Positions 8,539 through 17,311 of a DNA stretch of 64,000 nucleotides are shown piece after piece. Position numbers and translations under genes: made by a program. The first letter of the stretch is position 1; each line of letters opens with the position of its first letter. The notes beneath the pieces were generated by a model. It made no database searches. It had not been told where the DNA came from and saw nothing but the letters and a program-made list of their open reading frames with translations. This DNA is from G963677915 sp963677915 (lineage in GTDB: Bacteria; Bacillota; Clostridia; Lachnospirales; Vallitaleaceae), in assembly GCA_963677915.2 (NCBI GenBank), contig CAXXGE010000007.1:182778-246777 (forward strand), in the 5' to 3' direction.

Positions 8539-8748
8539 TTAGTTAGCAGCAGTCAATTGCTCAGTGATGATTGTTTGAATCTTGGCAATGTTCTTTCTGA
8601 CTTCCTTGATTCTGCTTGTGTTGTCCAATTGGTTTGTTGCGTTCTGGAATCTCAAGTTGAATAATTCCTTCTTGGCAACAACTAATTCTTCCTGCAATTC
8701 AGCAGCTGATTTATTTCTCAATTCTTCCAAATATTTTGTTGACTTCAC
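8539..8748 (-). CDS. rpmC: 50S ribosomal protein L29
   Basis: This 69-residue helical protein lies at the polypeptide exit tunnel. The family motif KELFNLRFQNATNQLDN (about 27-43) and the downstream VRKNIAKIQTI helix are present. It is two bases from the rplP stop, consistent with coupled translation. Confidence 0.97.
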   Translation of the reverse strand: MKSTKYLEELRNKSAAELQEELVVAKKELFNLRFQNATNQLDNTSRIKEVRKNIAKIQTIITEQLTAAN

Positions 8749-8750
8749 AA

Positions 8751-9176
8751 TTATTCACCGCCTTCTAACTCTTTGCGAGAAACGATTTTGCACTTGCAAG
8801 GCAATTTGTGCATAGCAAGTCTGAGCGCTTCTCTCGCAACTTCTTCATCAACACCGGAAAGCTCGTACATAACACGGCCTGGCTTGACGACAGCTACCCA
8901 GTACTCAGGTGAACCTTTACCGGAACCCATGCGTGTTTCAGCAGGTTTAGCCGTTACAGGTTTATCTGGGAATATTTTGATCCAAACTTTACCGCCACGC
9001 TTGATATGACGTGTCATAGCGATACGGGCAGCTTCGATTTGGTTGGATGTGATCCAAACAGGTTCCATAGCTACAAGGCCGAATTCACCGTAGTTGATTT
9101 GGTTTCCACGAAGGGCTTTACCAGTCATGCGGCCTCTGAACTGCTTACGTCTTTTGACTCTCTTTGGCATTAACAT
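8751..9176 (-). CDS. rplP: 50S ribosomal protein L16
   Basis: This 141-residue protein lies near the A-site tRNA elbow. It begins MLMPKRVKRRKQFRGRMTG, the usual L16 N-terminus, and contains RMGSGKGSPEYWVAVVKPGR (about 82-101). Its ATG overlaps the rpsC stop by one base (TAATG arrangement), so translation is likely coupled. Confidence 0.97.
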   Translation of the reverse strand: MLMPKRVKRRKQFRGRMTGKALRGNQINYGEFGLVAMEPVWITSNQIEAARIAMTRHIKRGGKVWIKIFPDKPVTAKPAETRMGSGKGSPEYWVAVVKPGRVMYELSGVDEEVAREALRLAMHKLPCKCKIVSRKELEGGE

Positions 9177-9892
9177 TATTGCTTGCCTCCTTCTTGTCTA
9201 GGTTTTCTAGCTCTGGCAGGCCTCCTCTTCCTTTGAGGAGCTTCTTCTTCAACGCGTTCTTGTCCAGGAATGATTTCGCCGTTGCAGATCCAAACCTTGA
9301 CACCGATTTTTCCATAAGTAGTGTTTGCTTCAGCAAAACCGTAATCGATATCTGCACGCAGTGTTTGCAGTGGAATATTGCCTTCTGAATATGTTTCGGA
9401 ACGAGCGATCTCAGCGCCGCCAAGACGTCCGGAACACATAATCTTGATACCTTCAGCACCGGTTTTCATTGTGCGTCCGATTGTTTGTTTCATTGCTCTT
9501 CTGAAAGAAACACGGTTTTCAAGTTGAAGAGCAACATTCTCAGCAACAAGTACAGCCGTTTTTTCAGGTCTTCTGACTTCGACAATGTTCACGATGACTT
9601 TGCCTTCAGCGACCATAGCTTCGATTTCTTTCTTAAGCTGCTCGATTGCAGAACCGCCTTTACCGATGACAATACCCGGTTTAGCAGTATGAATGTTTAT
9701 GCGCATACGCTCGGAAGCTCTTTCGATTTCGATCTTAGAGATGCCAGCAGCGTAAAGTCTGTTTTTCAAGAATGTTCTTATTTTATGGTCTTCAATAAGA
9801 AAATCAGAAAAGTTCTTTTCGGCATACCATTTGGAATCCCAATCCTTATTGATACCGACTCTAAAGCCGTGAGGATTAACTTTTTGTCCCAT
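9176..9892 (-). CDS. rpsC: 30S ribosomal protein S3
   Basis: This 238-residue protein lines the mRNA entry channel. It has the KH domain with GKGG (IVIGKGGSAIEQLKKEI), the C-terminal domain with GRLGGAEIARSETY and GKIGVKVWI, and a basic tail (KRRPARARKPRQEGGKQ) that probably binds rRNA. It is 11 bases downstream of rplV. Confidence 0.98.
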   Translation of the reverse strand: MGQKVNPHGFRVGINKDWDSKWYAEKNFSDFLIEDHKIRTFLKNRLYAAGISKIEIERASERMRINIHTAKPGIVIGKGGSAIEQLKKEIEAMVAEGKVIVNIVEVRRPEKTAVLVAENVALQLENRVSFRRAMKQTIGRTMKTGAEGIKIMCSGRLGGAEIARSETYSEGNIPLQTLRADIDYGFAEANTTYGKIGVKVWICNGEIIPGQERVEEEAPQRKRRPARARKPRQEGGKQ

Positions 9893-9903
9893 GCCTTACC
9901 TCC

Positions 9904-10290
9904 TTATTTCTCGTTCAAGATGATCGTGATGTGGCTTGTTTTCTTCTCGATTCTGAAAGCTCTGCCTTGCGCTCTAGGCCTGATTCTCTTAAGAGTAGGT
10001 CCTTTGTCCGCGAATGCTTCTGCTACGAACAGATTTTCAGTATCCATGTTATTGTTGTTCTCCGCGTTTGCGATTGCTGATTTAAGCACTTTCTCGATAA
10101 CGCGCGCACCATATCTTGGTGTGTATGCCAGAATGCCGAGAGCATCTGCCACGTTCTTGCCTTTTATAGTATCAAGTACAATTTTTGCTTTGGTAGTCGA
10201 AACACGTGCAAATGATACTTTCGCTCTTGGACGAGGATCGACATTTGCATTTCTTTCCCTTTTTATCTGACTTCTATGTCCTTTAGCCAT
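9904..10290 (-). CDS. rplV: 50S ribosomal protein L22
   Basis: This 128-residue protein lines the exit tunnel with a long beta hairpin. The family signature is seen as RIRPRAQGRAFRIEKKTSHI near the C-terminus. A 15-residue basic N-terminal extension precedes the core (ARVSTTKAKIVLDTIKGK). It lies between rpsS and rpsC in the standard order. Confidence 0.97.
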   Translation of the reverse strand: MAKGHRSQIKRERNANVDPRPRAKVSFARVSTTKAKIVLDTIKGKNVADALGILAYTPRYGARVIEKVLKSAIANAENNNNMDTENLFVAEAFADKGPTLKRIRPRAQGRAFRIEKKTSHITIILNEK

Positions 10291-10317
10291 TGCTATTGCC
10301 TCCTTTCAACGTTCAGA

Positions 10318-10599
10318 TTAACGTACTCTAGACTTTTTCTCGTCTTTTCCGTGTCCTCTGTATGTTCTTGTCATAACGAATTCGCCAAGCTTGTGTCCGA
10401 CCATATCTTCGCTGACATAAACGGGTACATGCTTCCTTCCGTCATGAACGGCAATAGTGTGTCCAACCATTTGTGGGAAGATTGTTGAACGTCTTGACCA
10501 AGTCTTGATTACTTGCCTATTTCCACTTTCATTCATCGCTTCTATCTTGTTGAGAAGATGCGAATCGGCGAAAGGTCCTTTTTTCAATGAACGAGCCAT
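10318..10599 (-). CDS. rpsS: 30S ribosomal protein S19
   Basis: This 93-residue 30S head protein begins MARSLKKGPFADSHLLNKIE and contains the signature KTWSRRSTIFPQMVGHTIAV and GHKLGEFVMTRTYRGH. It is 27 bases after the rplB stop codon. Confidence 0.98.
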   Translation of the reverse strand: MARSLKKGPFADSHLLNKIEAMNESGNRQVIKTWSRRSTIFPQMVGHTIAVHDGRKHVPVYVSEDMVGHKLGEFVMTRTYRGHGKDEKKSRVR

Positions 10600-10626
10600 T
10601 ACGTTAGCCTCCTTTTGCTATTGCTT

Positions 10627-11457
10627 TTATTTGCTGCGCTTCCTAACAATATACTTGTTGGAGTGCTTGTTCTTCTTCCTTGTCTTCAATCCGAGTGCAG
10701 GCTTGCCCCATGGCGTCATTGGACTTGGACGGCCAACAGGTGCTCTACCTTCACCACCACCGTGTGGATGGTCGTTCGGGTTCATAACGGATCCACGAAC
10801 TGTTGGGCGGATACCCATGTGACGCTTACGTCCTGCTTTACCGACTGTGATAAGCTCGTGGTCTGCATTGCCGATCTGACCGATAGTGGCACGGCAGTCT
10901 GCAGGTACAAGTCTCATTTCACCGGATGGGAGTCTTAATGTAGCGTACTTGCCTTCTTTCGCCATAAGCTGAGCAACGTTGCCGGCGGAGCGAACAAGCT
11001 GACCGCCTTTGCCAGGCTTAAGCTCGATATTGTGGATTTGAGAACCAACAGGAATGTTTGCAAGAGGCAACGCATTGCCGACTCTGATTTCAGCTTCAGG
11101 TCCGCTCATCAGCTTCGCACCGACTTTAAGTCCGTTAGGAGCCAGGATGTAACGCTTTTCACCATCCGCATACTGAAGAAGTGCAATGTTTGCAGTCCTG
11201 TTTGGATCATACTCGATGGAAACTACGCTGGCAGGTACACCATCTTTATTTCTTTTGAAATCGATGATTCTGTACTTGATCTTAGCGCCGCCTCCGCGGT
11301 GTCTGACTGTGATTTTACCTTGGTTGTTACGTCCAGAATGTTTTTTGAGAGCAACGACAAGTGATTTTTCAGGGCTTTTAGCCGTAATTTCCTCAAATGT
11401 GGAGCTTGTCATATGTCTTCTGGAAGGCGTATATGGTCTGTATTTTTTAATACCCAT
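10627..11457 (-). CDS. rplB: 50S ribosomal protein L2
   Basis: This 276-residue peptidyl-transferase-centre protein has an N-terminal GRNNQGKITVRHRGGGAK and the C-terminal signature VRGSVMNPNDHPHGGGEGR, with the conserved histidine of the PHGGG loop. A 98-base spacer with two small hairpins separates it from rplW, unusual within this otherwise tight operon. Confidence 0.98.
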   Translation of the reverse strand: MGIKKYRPYTPSRRHMTSSTFEEITAKSPEKSLVVALKKHSGRNNQGKITVRHRGGGAKIKYRIIDFKRNKDGVPASVVSIEYDPNRTANIALLQYADGEKRYILAPNGLKVGAKLMSGPEAEIRVGNALPLANIPVGSQIHNIELKPGKGGQLVRSAGNVAQLMAKEGKYATLRLPSGEMRLVPADCRATIGQIGNADHELITVGKAGRKRHMGIRPTVRGSVMNPNDHPHGGGEGRAPVGRPSPMTPWGKPALGLKTRKKNKHSNKYIVRKRSK

Positions 11458-11485
11458 TTTGGTTTACTCCTTTCATTAACTGCTT

Positions 11486-11527
11486 CACACGCAGCCGTGT
11501 GTGTCCTGCTCGGACCATTCCAGGTCC
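11486..11527 (-). other. two small hairpins in the rplW-rplB spacer
   Basis: The 98-base spacer holds CACACG-CAGC-CGTGTG (11486-11501, six perfect pairs) and GGACC-6 bases-GGTCC (11512-11527). Neither is followed by a U-run on the minus strand, so they do not look like terminators. They may be RNA-processing or stability elements, or nothing. Confidence 0.35.
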
Positions 11528-11555
11528 ACAGCATCTCATCTTGGGATGTCTGGTA

Positions 11556-11855
11556 TTACATTCCCTCGAAGAATTCGATGTCTTTGCTTTCAGCCGTCAA
11601 AGTAACGATGGCTTTTTTTGTTTTAGCAGTCTTACCGGAAGTCATGCCGCGCCTTTTGGTCTTGCCGGCAAGGTTCATAGTGTTGACAGCTTTAACCTTT
11701 GTGCCGTCGAACATCTTCTCAACCGCTTCTTTGATTTGAACTTTTGTCGCTTCAGGATGGACAGCAAATGTGTATTTCTTTTCAGCCATTTGTTCCATGC
11801 TTTTCTCTGAAATGATTGGTCTCAACAGTACGTCATAGTAATTGATGCTAGCCAT
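11556..11855 (-). CDS. rplW: 50S ribosomal protein L23
   Basis: This 99-residue exit-tunnel protein docks trigger factor and SRP. It contains the family core YDVLLRPIISEKSM (7-20) and the loop AGKTKRRGMTSGKTAKTKKA. Its start codon overlaps the rplD stop by one base. It is shifted from rplB by the hairpin-bearing spacer. Confidence 0.97.
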   Translation of the reverse strand: MASINYYDVLLRPIISEKSMEQMAEKKYTFAVHPEATKVQIKEAVEKMFDGTKVKAVNTMNLAGKTKRRGMTSGKTAKTKKAIVTLTAESKDIEFFEGM

Positions 11856-12475
11856 TACGCGTACACCTCCTCTATTGCCGAAACAGCTGCTTTTGTAACA
11901 ACAAACTGATCGTATCTTAAAATATCATATACGCTGATTGAGTTTGTTTGAGCCGTCTTGATGTTCGGCAGGTTTCTAGCAGACAGAACAACGTTTTTGT
12001 CGTTCTTGTCAAGCACGACGAGCGCCTTGTCAACTTTCAGGTTTTCAAGGACCTTTGTCATGTTCTTGGTTTTGATTGTATCAAAAGCAAGGTCATCCAC
12101 GACGATGAACTTGGCATCGTTGACTTTTGTAGTCAGTGCGGACTTCAGTGCCGCTTGCTTTTCTTTTTTGTTCAGCTTGAACGAGTAGTCTCTTGGTTTT
12201 GGAGCGAAGACGATACCGCCGCCTGTCCAGTGTGGTGCTCTGATGGAGCCGATACGGGCTCTGCCAGTACCTTTTTGTCTCCAAGGTTTTCTGCCGCCAC
12301 CTCTTACTTCTGCACGCGTTTTAGCACTTTGAGTACCTTGGCGCTTGTTTGCAAGTTGTTGGACAACTGACATATGCATCAAGTGTGCGTTGACTTCTAC
12401 ACCAAAAACACTATCGTTAAGCTCAATTTCTCCGACTTGTTTACCATCCATGTTGTAAACTGATACTTTAGCCAT
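11855..12475 (-). CDS. rplD: 50S ribosomal protein L4
   Basis: This 206-residue protein has an extended tunnel loop visible as QSAKTRAEVRGGGRKPWRQK followed by GTGRARIGSIRAPHWTGGG, then a globular C-terminal domain. It overlaps rplW by one base and is 23 bases downstream of rplC. In Proteobacteria L4 represses its own operon; nothing here shows that this happens in this organism. Confidence 0.97.
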   Translation of the reverse strand: MAKVSVYNMDGKQVGEIELNDSVFGVEVNAHLMHMSVVQQLANKRQGTQSAKTRAEVRGGGRKPWRQKGTGRARIGSIRAPHWTGGGIVFAPKPRDYSFKLNKKEKQAALKSALTTKVNDAKFIVVDDLAFDTIKTKNMTKVLENLKVDKALVVLDKNDKNVVLSARNLPNIKTAQTNSISVYDILRYDQFVVTKAAVSAIEEVYA

Positions 12476-12498
12476 TATAGTTCCTCCTTCCTGCAGTT

Positions 12499-13128
12499 TT
12501 ACGCCTTAACGGCATCTTTGATTGTCACGATTGATTTCTTGGGACCTGGAACTGCGCCTTTTACAAGGATAAGGTTCTTTTCAGCATCCACTTGGACAAC
12601 CTCAAGGTTTTGTACTGTTACATTGACTGCACCCATGTGTCCTGGCAGTTTTTTGCCTTTGAACACTTTGGAAGGTGATGACGCCTGTCCCATGGAACCT
12701 GATGCACGGTGGTATTTGGAACCGTGAGCCATAGGTCCTCTGGATTGGTTGTGGCGTTTGATTGATCCTTGGAATCCTTTACCTTTGGATACACCGGAAA
12801 TGTCGATAAGGTCTCCAGCAACGAATGTATCAGCTGCTACAATCTGTCCTACTTCGAAGCTTTCCGCATCTTCAAGTCTGAATTCCTTAACATATTTTTT
12901 TGCTTCAACACCTGCTTTTGCAAAATGTCCTGCTTCCGGCTTGTTGACTCTGTTTGCCTTCTCGGCAATGAATCCAAGCTGAACTGCGCTGTAACCGTCG
13001 TTCTTGACAGTTTTCACTTGTGTTACTTCACAAGGTCCTGCTTGCAGTACAGTAACCGGAACAAGGATGCCGTTATCAGCAAAAACTTGTGTCATACCGA
13101 TTTTCTTAGCTATGATAGCTTTTTTCAT
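12499..13128 (-). CDS. rplC: 50S ribosomal protein L3
   Basis: This 209-residue protein acts near the peptidyl-transferase centre. It starts MKKAIIAKKIGMTQVF and contains GVSKGKGFQGSIKRHNQSRG and the signature GSMGQASSPSKVFKGKKLPG. AGGAGGTG precedes the ATG. The 105-base gap to rpsJ contains a perfect seven-pair hairpin (GATTACA/TGTAATC) of unknown meaning. Confidence 0.97.
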   Translation of the reverse strand: MKKAIIAKKIGMTQVFADNGILVPVTVLQAGPCEVTQVKTVKNDGYSAVQLGFIAEKANRVNKPEAGHFAKAGVEAKKYVKEFRLEDAESFEVGQIVAADTFVAGDLIDISGVSKGKGFQGSIKRHNQSRGPMAHGSKYHRASGSMGQASSPSKVFKGKKLPGHMGAVNVTVQNLEVVQVDAEKNLILVKGAVPGPKKSIVTIKDAVKA

Positions 13129-13233
13129 TGTTGCACCTCCTGAAATCTACAGCGGATTACATGTTGTAATCATCCTAGATGGTCTATAGCTATGAAGGAG
13201 TTCTTCATTTATATATAAACCTCTACGTGGATA

Positions 13234-13545
13234 TTATTTTACGTCTACTTTGATATCAACTCCGGCAGGGAGTTCAAGACGCATAAGCGCGTCAACTGTT
13301 TTGGCTGTCGGCATAAGGATGTCGATGAGCCTTTTGTGTGTTCTTTGTTCGAACTGTTCTCTAGAGTCTTTGTACTTGTGTACCGCTCTCAGAATTGTTA
13401 CAATCTCTCTCTTCGTTGGAAGTGGTATAGGACCGCTCACTTGAGCACCTGTTTGTTTTGCGGTTTCAACGATTTTGAGTGCTGATTGGTCGATCAATTG
13501 ATGGTCGTATGCCTTTAAACTGATCCTCATTTTTTGTGCTGCCAT
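13234..13545 (-). CDS. rpsJ: 30S ribosomal protein S10 (NusE)
   Basis: This 103-residue protein of the 30S head is also the NusE antitermination factor that joins NusB. It has KMRISLKAYDHQLIDQSA, then GPIPLPTKREI and the C-terminal IDILMPTAKTVDALMRLELPAGVDI. The start at 13545 is chosen because AAGGAGG lies 11 bases before it and matches the family N-terminus; the frame is open upstream for another 31 codons without similarity to S10. It is the first gene of the S10 operon. Confidence 0.97.
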   Translation of the reverse strand: MAAQKMRISLKAYDHQLIDQSALKIVETAKQTGAQVSGPIPLPTKREIVTILRAVHKYKDSREQFEQRTHKRLIDILMPTAKTVDALMRLELPAGVDIKVDVK

Positions 13546-13710
13546 AAAAAAAGCCGCCTCCTTTTCGTACATTGTGTACGACAAGTGGTGACTGTACATC
13601 TCTCCGTGCGTGTCATAACGCTTCGAGCCTTCATTCATCTGTTCTGTTTCATGATGAATTCATATATTGTACAGTGATCTTGTCGTCAGTTTCTTGAACA
13701 TGACATTCGC

Positions 13711-13748
13711 TCAACAGAAAAACCCGCTTCGTGGAGCCACGTGTGCGG
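13711..13748 (-). promoter_or_regulatory. candidate rpsJ leader attenuator with nine-codon leader ORF
   Basis: Between the promoter at 13790-13818 and rpsJ lies a leader of about 240 bases. In it, CCGC-ACA-CGTG-GCTC-CACG-AA-GCGG (13724-13748) folds as a two-step hairpin followed by GTTTTT, which looks like a rho-independent terminator. A GTG at 13740, 11 bases after AGGAGG (around 13755), opens a nine-codon ORF reading VAPRSGFFC with a stop at 13711-13713, inside the hairpin. This suggests attenuation by translation of a leader peptide, but it is inference. The rest of the 361-base gene-free stretch holds the promoter and the tuf terminator; I see nothing else in it. Confidence 0.5.
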
Positions 13749-13789
13749 CAACCTCCTGTGTCATCGCTATCTTTGTCACAGCATTACAT

Positions 13790-13818
13790 AGTATACACGA
13801 TACCAATAGCATTGGCAA
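13790..13818 (-). promoter_or_regulatory. promoter of the S10-spc operon
   Basis: TTGCCA (13813-13818) and TATACT (13790-13795) are 17 bases apart on the minus strand, directly after the tuf terminator. The distance to rpsJ is about 240 bases, leaving room for the structured leader. Confidence 0.75.
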
Positions 13819-13855
13819 GTGTTTTTCTACATTTAAATAAACAACTTTGCACTTT

Positions 13856-13883
13856 AAAAATCCCAGGCGATTACTCGCCTGGG
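13856..13883 (-). terminator. terminator after tuf
   Basis: CCCAGGCGA (13862-13870) pairs perfectly with TCGCCTGGG (13875-13883) around a four-base loop, and the minus strand then reads ATTTTTA. It lies 24 bases after the tuf stop codon. Confidence 0.92.
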
Positions 13884-13906
13884 ACTCAAGCATTTCTTGG
13901 TTATTA

Positions 13907-15100
13907 TTACTCTACGATTTCAGTAACGGAACCTGAACCAACTGTTCTTCCGCCTTCACGGATGGAGAACTTTTGACCGACTTCCATAGCGATAGGAGCG
14001 ATCAGTTCGATTGACATCTCAACGTTGTCACCAGGCATGCACATCTCAACGCCGTCTGGAAGTTGGATTACGCCAGTAACGTCAGTTGTTGTGAAGTAGA
14101 ACTGAGGTCTGTAGTTTCCGAAGAAAGGCGTATGACGTCCACCCTCTTCTTTTTTCAGAACGTATACTTGCGCTTTGAATTTTGTATGTGGAGTGATTGT
14201 ACCAGGCTTAGCAAGTACTTGACCCCTTTCGATTTCGTCTCTTTGTACACCACGAAGCAGCGCACCGATGTTGTCACCAGCTTGAGCTTCATCAAGAAGT
14301 TTACGGAACATCTCAACGCCTGTGCAGACAACTTTACGAGCTTCTTCTTTAAGACCAACGATTTCAACTTCGTCTTGAACGTGAAGAACGCCACGGTCAA
14401 CTTTACCAGTTGCAACTGTACCACGGCCTGTGATGGAGAATACGTCCTCTATAGGCATCAGGAATGGCTTGTCTGTAGCACGAACCGGCTCAGGAATGTA
14501 CTCGTCACAAGCAGCCATGAGTTCAAGGATGTTGTCAGCCCAATCGCATGAAGTATCTTCAAGCGCTTTAAGAGCTGATCCACGGATTACAGGAAGGTCA
14601 TCACCCGGGAAATCGTACTCGGAAAGCAGCTCTCTGATTTCCATTTCAACGAGATCCAGAAGTTCTTCGTCGTCAACCATATCACATTTGTTCATGAAAA
14701 CAACGATGTGAGTACCGCCAACCTGACGAGTAAGAAGGATATGCTCTCTCGTTTGAGCCATAGGACCGTCAGTTGCAGCAACAACCAGGATGGAACCGTC
14801 CATTTGCGCAGCGCCAGTAATCATGTTCTTGACATAGTCGGCGTGGCCTGGGCAGTCAACGTGTGCATAGTGGCGGTTCTCAGTCTCGTACTCAACGTGA
14901 GCAGTGGAGATTGTGATACCCCTTTCTCTTTCTTCTGGAGCTTTATCGATGTTATCGAAAGCAATAGCTTCACCAGTTCCAAGTCTTTCATGAAGAACTT
15001 TTGTGATAGCAGCAGTCAGAGTTGTTTTACCGTGGTCAACGTGTCCTATTGTACCGATGTTAACGTGGGGTTTCGTTCTTTCGTATTTAGCTTTTGCCAT
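13907..15100 (-). CDS. tuf: elongation factor Tu
   Basis: This 397-residue GTPase delivers aminoacyl-tRNA to the ribosome. It has the P-loop GHVDHGKT (19-26), switch II DCPGH (DCPGHADYVKNM), the NKCD guanine-specificity motif, and domains 2 and 3, with GGRHTPFFGNYRPQFYFTTTDVTG compatible with aurodox contacts. It has its own promoter (15131-15159) and terminator, so it can be expressed beyond the rest of the str operon. Confidence 0.99.
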   Translation of the reverse strand: MAKAKYERTKPHVNIGTIGHVDHGKTTLTAAITKVLHERLGTGEAIAFDNIDKAPEERERGITISTAHVEYETENRHYAHVDCPGHADYVKNMITGAAQMDGSILVVAATDGPMAQTREHILLTRQVGGTHIVVFMNKCDMVDDEELLDLVEMEIRELLSEYDFPGDDLPVIRGSALKALEDTSCDWADNILELMAACDEYIPEPVRATDKPFLMPIEDVFSITGRGTVATGKVDRGVLHVQDEVEIVGLKEEARKVVCTGVEMFRKLLDEAQAGDNIGALLRGVQRDEIERGQVLAKPGTITPHTKFKAQVYVLKKEEGGRHTPFFGNYRPQFYFTTTDVTGVIQLPDGVEMCMPGDNVEMSIELIAPIAMEVGQKFSIREGGRTVGSGSVTEIVE

Positions 15101-15130
15101 TTGAATTCTTCCTCCTTTGTCTTACTAAAA

Positions 15131-15159
15131 ATTATATTTTATTGGATGTTCATTTGCAA
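15131..15159 (-). promoter_or_regulatory. tuf promoter
   Basis: TTGCAA (15154-15159) and perfect TATAAT (15131-15136) are separated by 17 bases in the 70-base gap between fusA and tuf. A secondary tuf promoter at this place is common in bacteria, matching the high demand for EF-Tu. Confidence 0.7.
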
Positions 15160-15170
15160 GAAAAAATTGC

Positions 15171-17261
15171 TTATTCGTCTTGCCCTTTACCGCTGACGAT
15201 CTTTTCCTGGATACCTTTTGGCAACGGCTCATAGTGATGGAACTGCATGCCGTATGTACCACGTCCCTGTGTTTTGGAACGAAGGTCGGTCGCATAACCA
15301 AACATCTCGGACAGCGGAACATATCCTTTAATGAGCTGTGCGCCGCTTCTGGCATCCATGCCTTCAATGCGTCCACGTCTTGAGTTGATGTCACCAATGA
15401 CGTCTCCCATGTAATCTTCAGGAACTGTAACGTCAACTTTCATGATCGGCTCAAGAAGAACTGCACCGCCTTGTCTCATAGCATCTTTGAACGCCATGGA
15501 TCCAGCGATTTTGAAGGCCATCTCGGACGAGTCGACATCATGGTAGGAACCGTCATAGCACTCGGCTTTGACGCCGACGACTTCATAGCCAGCCAGCACA
15601 CCGCTTGCCATAGCTTCCTGAATACCATTGTCAACCGCAGGAATGTATTCCTTAGGAATGGATCCACCAGAAATAGCATTAACGAATTCGTATACTGTTT
15701 CGCCGTTGACGTCCATTGGCGAGAAGCGGACTTTACAATGTCCGTACTGACCACGTCCACCAGACTGACGAGCGTATTTTTTATCGACATCGACATTTTT
15801 TGTAATTGTTTCTTTGTAAGCAACTTGAGGCTTACCAACGTTCGCTTCTACTTTGAATTCGCGAAGCAGACGGTCAACGATGATCTCGAGGTGAAGCTCA
15901 CCCATACCAGCGATGATGGTCTGTCCTGTTTCTTCATCCGTGTAAGTTTTGAATGTTGGATCCTCTTCAGCCAGCTTTGCAAGGGCAATACCCATTTTTT
16001 CCTGGCCTGCTTTTGTCTTGGGTTCGATGGCAACCTTGATAACAGGCTCCGGGAACACCATGGACTCAAGGATTACCGGATGTTTGTCATCACAAAGCGT
16101 ATCGCCAGTCGTTGTGACTTTCAGTCCAACAGCAGCAGCGATGTCGCCGGAGTAAACCTTCTCAAGTTCTTCTCTTTTGTTGGCGTGCATCTGAAGAATA
16201 CGGCCCATACGTTCCTTCTTATTCTTAGTGGAATTGAGGACGTAGGATCCGGAGTTCGTCACACCGGAGTAGACCCTGAAGAAAGCAAGCTTTCCTACGA
16301 ATGGGTCAGCCATGATCTTGAACGCAAGCGCCGAGAAAGGCTCTTCATCTGAAGAAGGACGTTCAGTCTCTTCTCCGCTGTCAGGATCGACACCTTTGAT
16401 AGCCGGTACATCTATTGGCGCCGGCAGGTACTCGATGACTGCATCCAGAAGTTTTTGTGCGCCTTTATTCTTGTATGCTGAACCACAAAGCACAGGGATG
16501 ATTTCTACGTTGATGACCGCTTTTCTCAGAGCCGCTTTGAGGTCCTCTACAGGAATCTCTTCGCCTTCGAGATACATCATCATCATTTCTTCATCCGTTT
16601 CTGCAATGGCTTCCACCAAAGCTTCGCGGTATTCAGCAGCTTGATCTGCAAGATCAGCTGGAATTTCCTCTTCAGAAATGTCTTGGCCCAGGTCATCGTT
16701 GTAGATGAAAGCTTTCATTTTCATCAGGTCAACCAGGCCTTTGAAGTTGTCTTCAGCACCAATCGGCAACTGAATCGGCACTGCGTTAGCACCGAGGTTT
16801 TCTTTCATCATGTCTACAGCGTTGAAGAAATCAGCGCCCATGATGTCCATTTTGTTGACAAACGCCATTCTTGGGACATGGTATTTATCAGCCTGGCGCC
16901 ATACTGTTTCTGATTGGGGCTCAACGCCGCCTTTCGCACAGAATACGCCAACAGCACTGTCAAGAACACGCAGGGAACGCTCAACCTCGACTGTAAAGTC
17001 AACGTGACCCGGTGTATCAATGATATTGATACGGTGGTCCTGCCACTGACAAGTTGTAGCAGCGGAAGTGATTGTGATACCTCTTTCCTGCTCCTGCTCC
17101 ATCCAGTCCATTGTAGCTGCGCCTTCATGAACCTCACCGATCTTGTGACTTCTACCAGTATAGAACAGAATACGCTCTGTCAAAGTAGTCTTTCCAGCAT
17201 CGATATGGGCCATGATCCCAATATTGCGCGTTTTCTCTAATGGGAATTCTCTTCCTGCCAA
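15171..17261 (-). CDS. fusA: elongation factor G
   Basis: This 696-residue translocase GTPase has the P-loop AHIDAGKT (18-25), DTPGHVDF switch II and NKMD, followed by domains II-V; domain IV carries QSGGRGQYGHCKV and the C-terminal GDINSRRGRIEGMD. It is a full-length housekeeping EF-G rather than a TetM-type protection protein. It lies between rpsG and tuf in the str operon. Confidence 0.98.
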   Translation of the reverse strand: MAGREFPLEKTRNIGIMAHIDAGKTTLTERILFYTGRSHKIGEVHEGAATMDWMEQEQERGITITSAATTCQWQDHRINIIDTPGHVDFTVEVERSLRVLDSAVGVFCAKGGVEPQSETVWRQADKYHVPRMAFVNKMDIMGADFFNAVDMMKENLGANAVPIQLPIGAEDNFKGLVDLMKMKAFIYNDDLGQDISEEEIPADLADQAAEYREALVEAIAETDEEMMMMYLEGEEIPVEDLKAALRKAVINVEIIPVLCGSAYKNKGAQKLLDAVIEYLPAPIDVPAIKGVDPDSGEETERPSSDEEPFSALAFKIMADPFVGKLAFFRVYSGVTNSGSYVLNSTKNKKERMGRILQMHANKREELEKVYSGDIAAAVGLKVTTTGDTLCDDKHPVILESMVFPEPVIKVAIEPKTKAGQEKMGIALAKLAEEDPTFKTYTDEETGQTIIAGMGELHLEIIVDRLLREFKVEANVGKPQVAYKETITKNVDVDKKYARQSGGRGQYGHCKVRFSPMDVNGETVYEFVNAISGGSIPKEYIPAVDNGIQEAMASGVLAGYEVVGVKAECYDGSYHDVDSSEMAFKIAGSMAFKDAMRQGGAVLLEPIMKVDVTVPEDYMGDVIGDINSRRGRIEGMDARSGAQLIKGYVPLSEMFGYATDLRSKTQGRGTYGMQFHHYEPLPKGIQEKIVSGKGQDE

Positions 17262-17311
17262 AGTTATTTCCTCCTTTGGTTATTCGATAGACAGCAATCC
17301 AACAAATCGGA

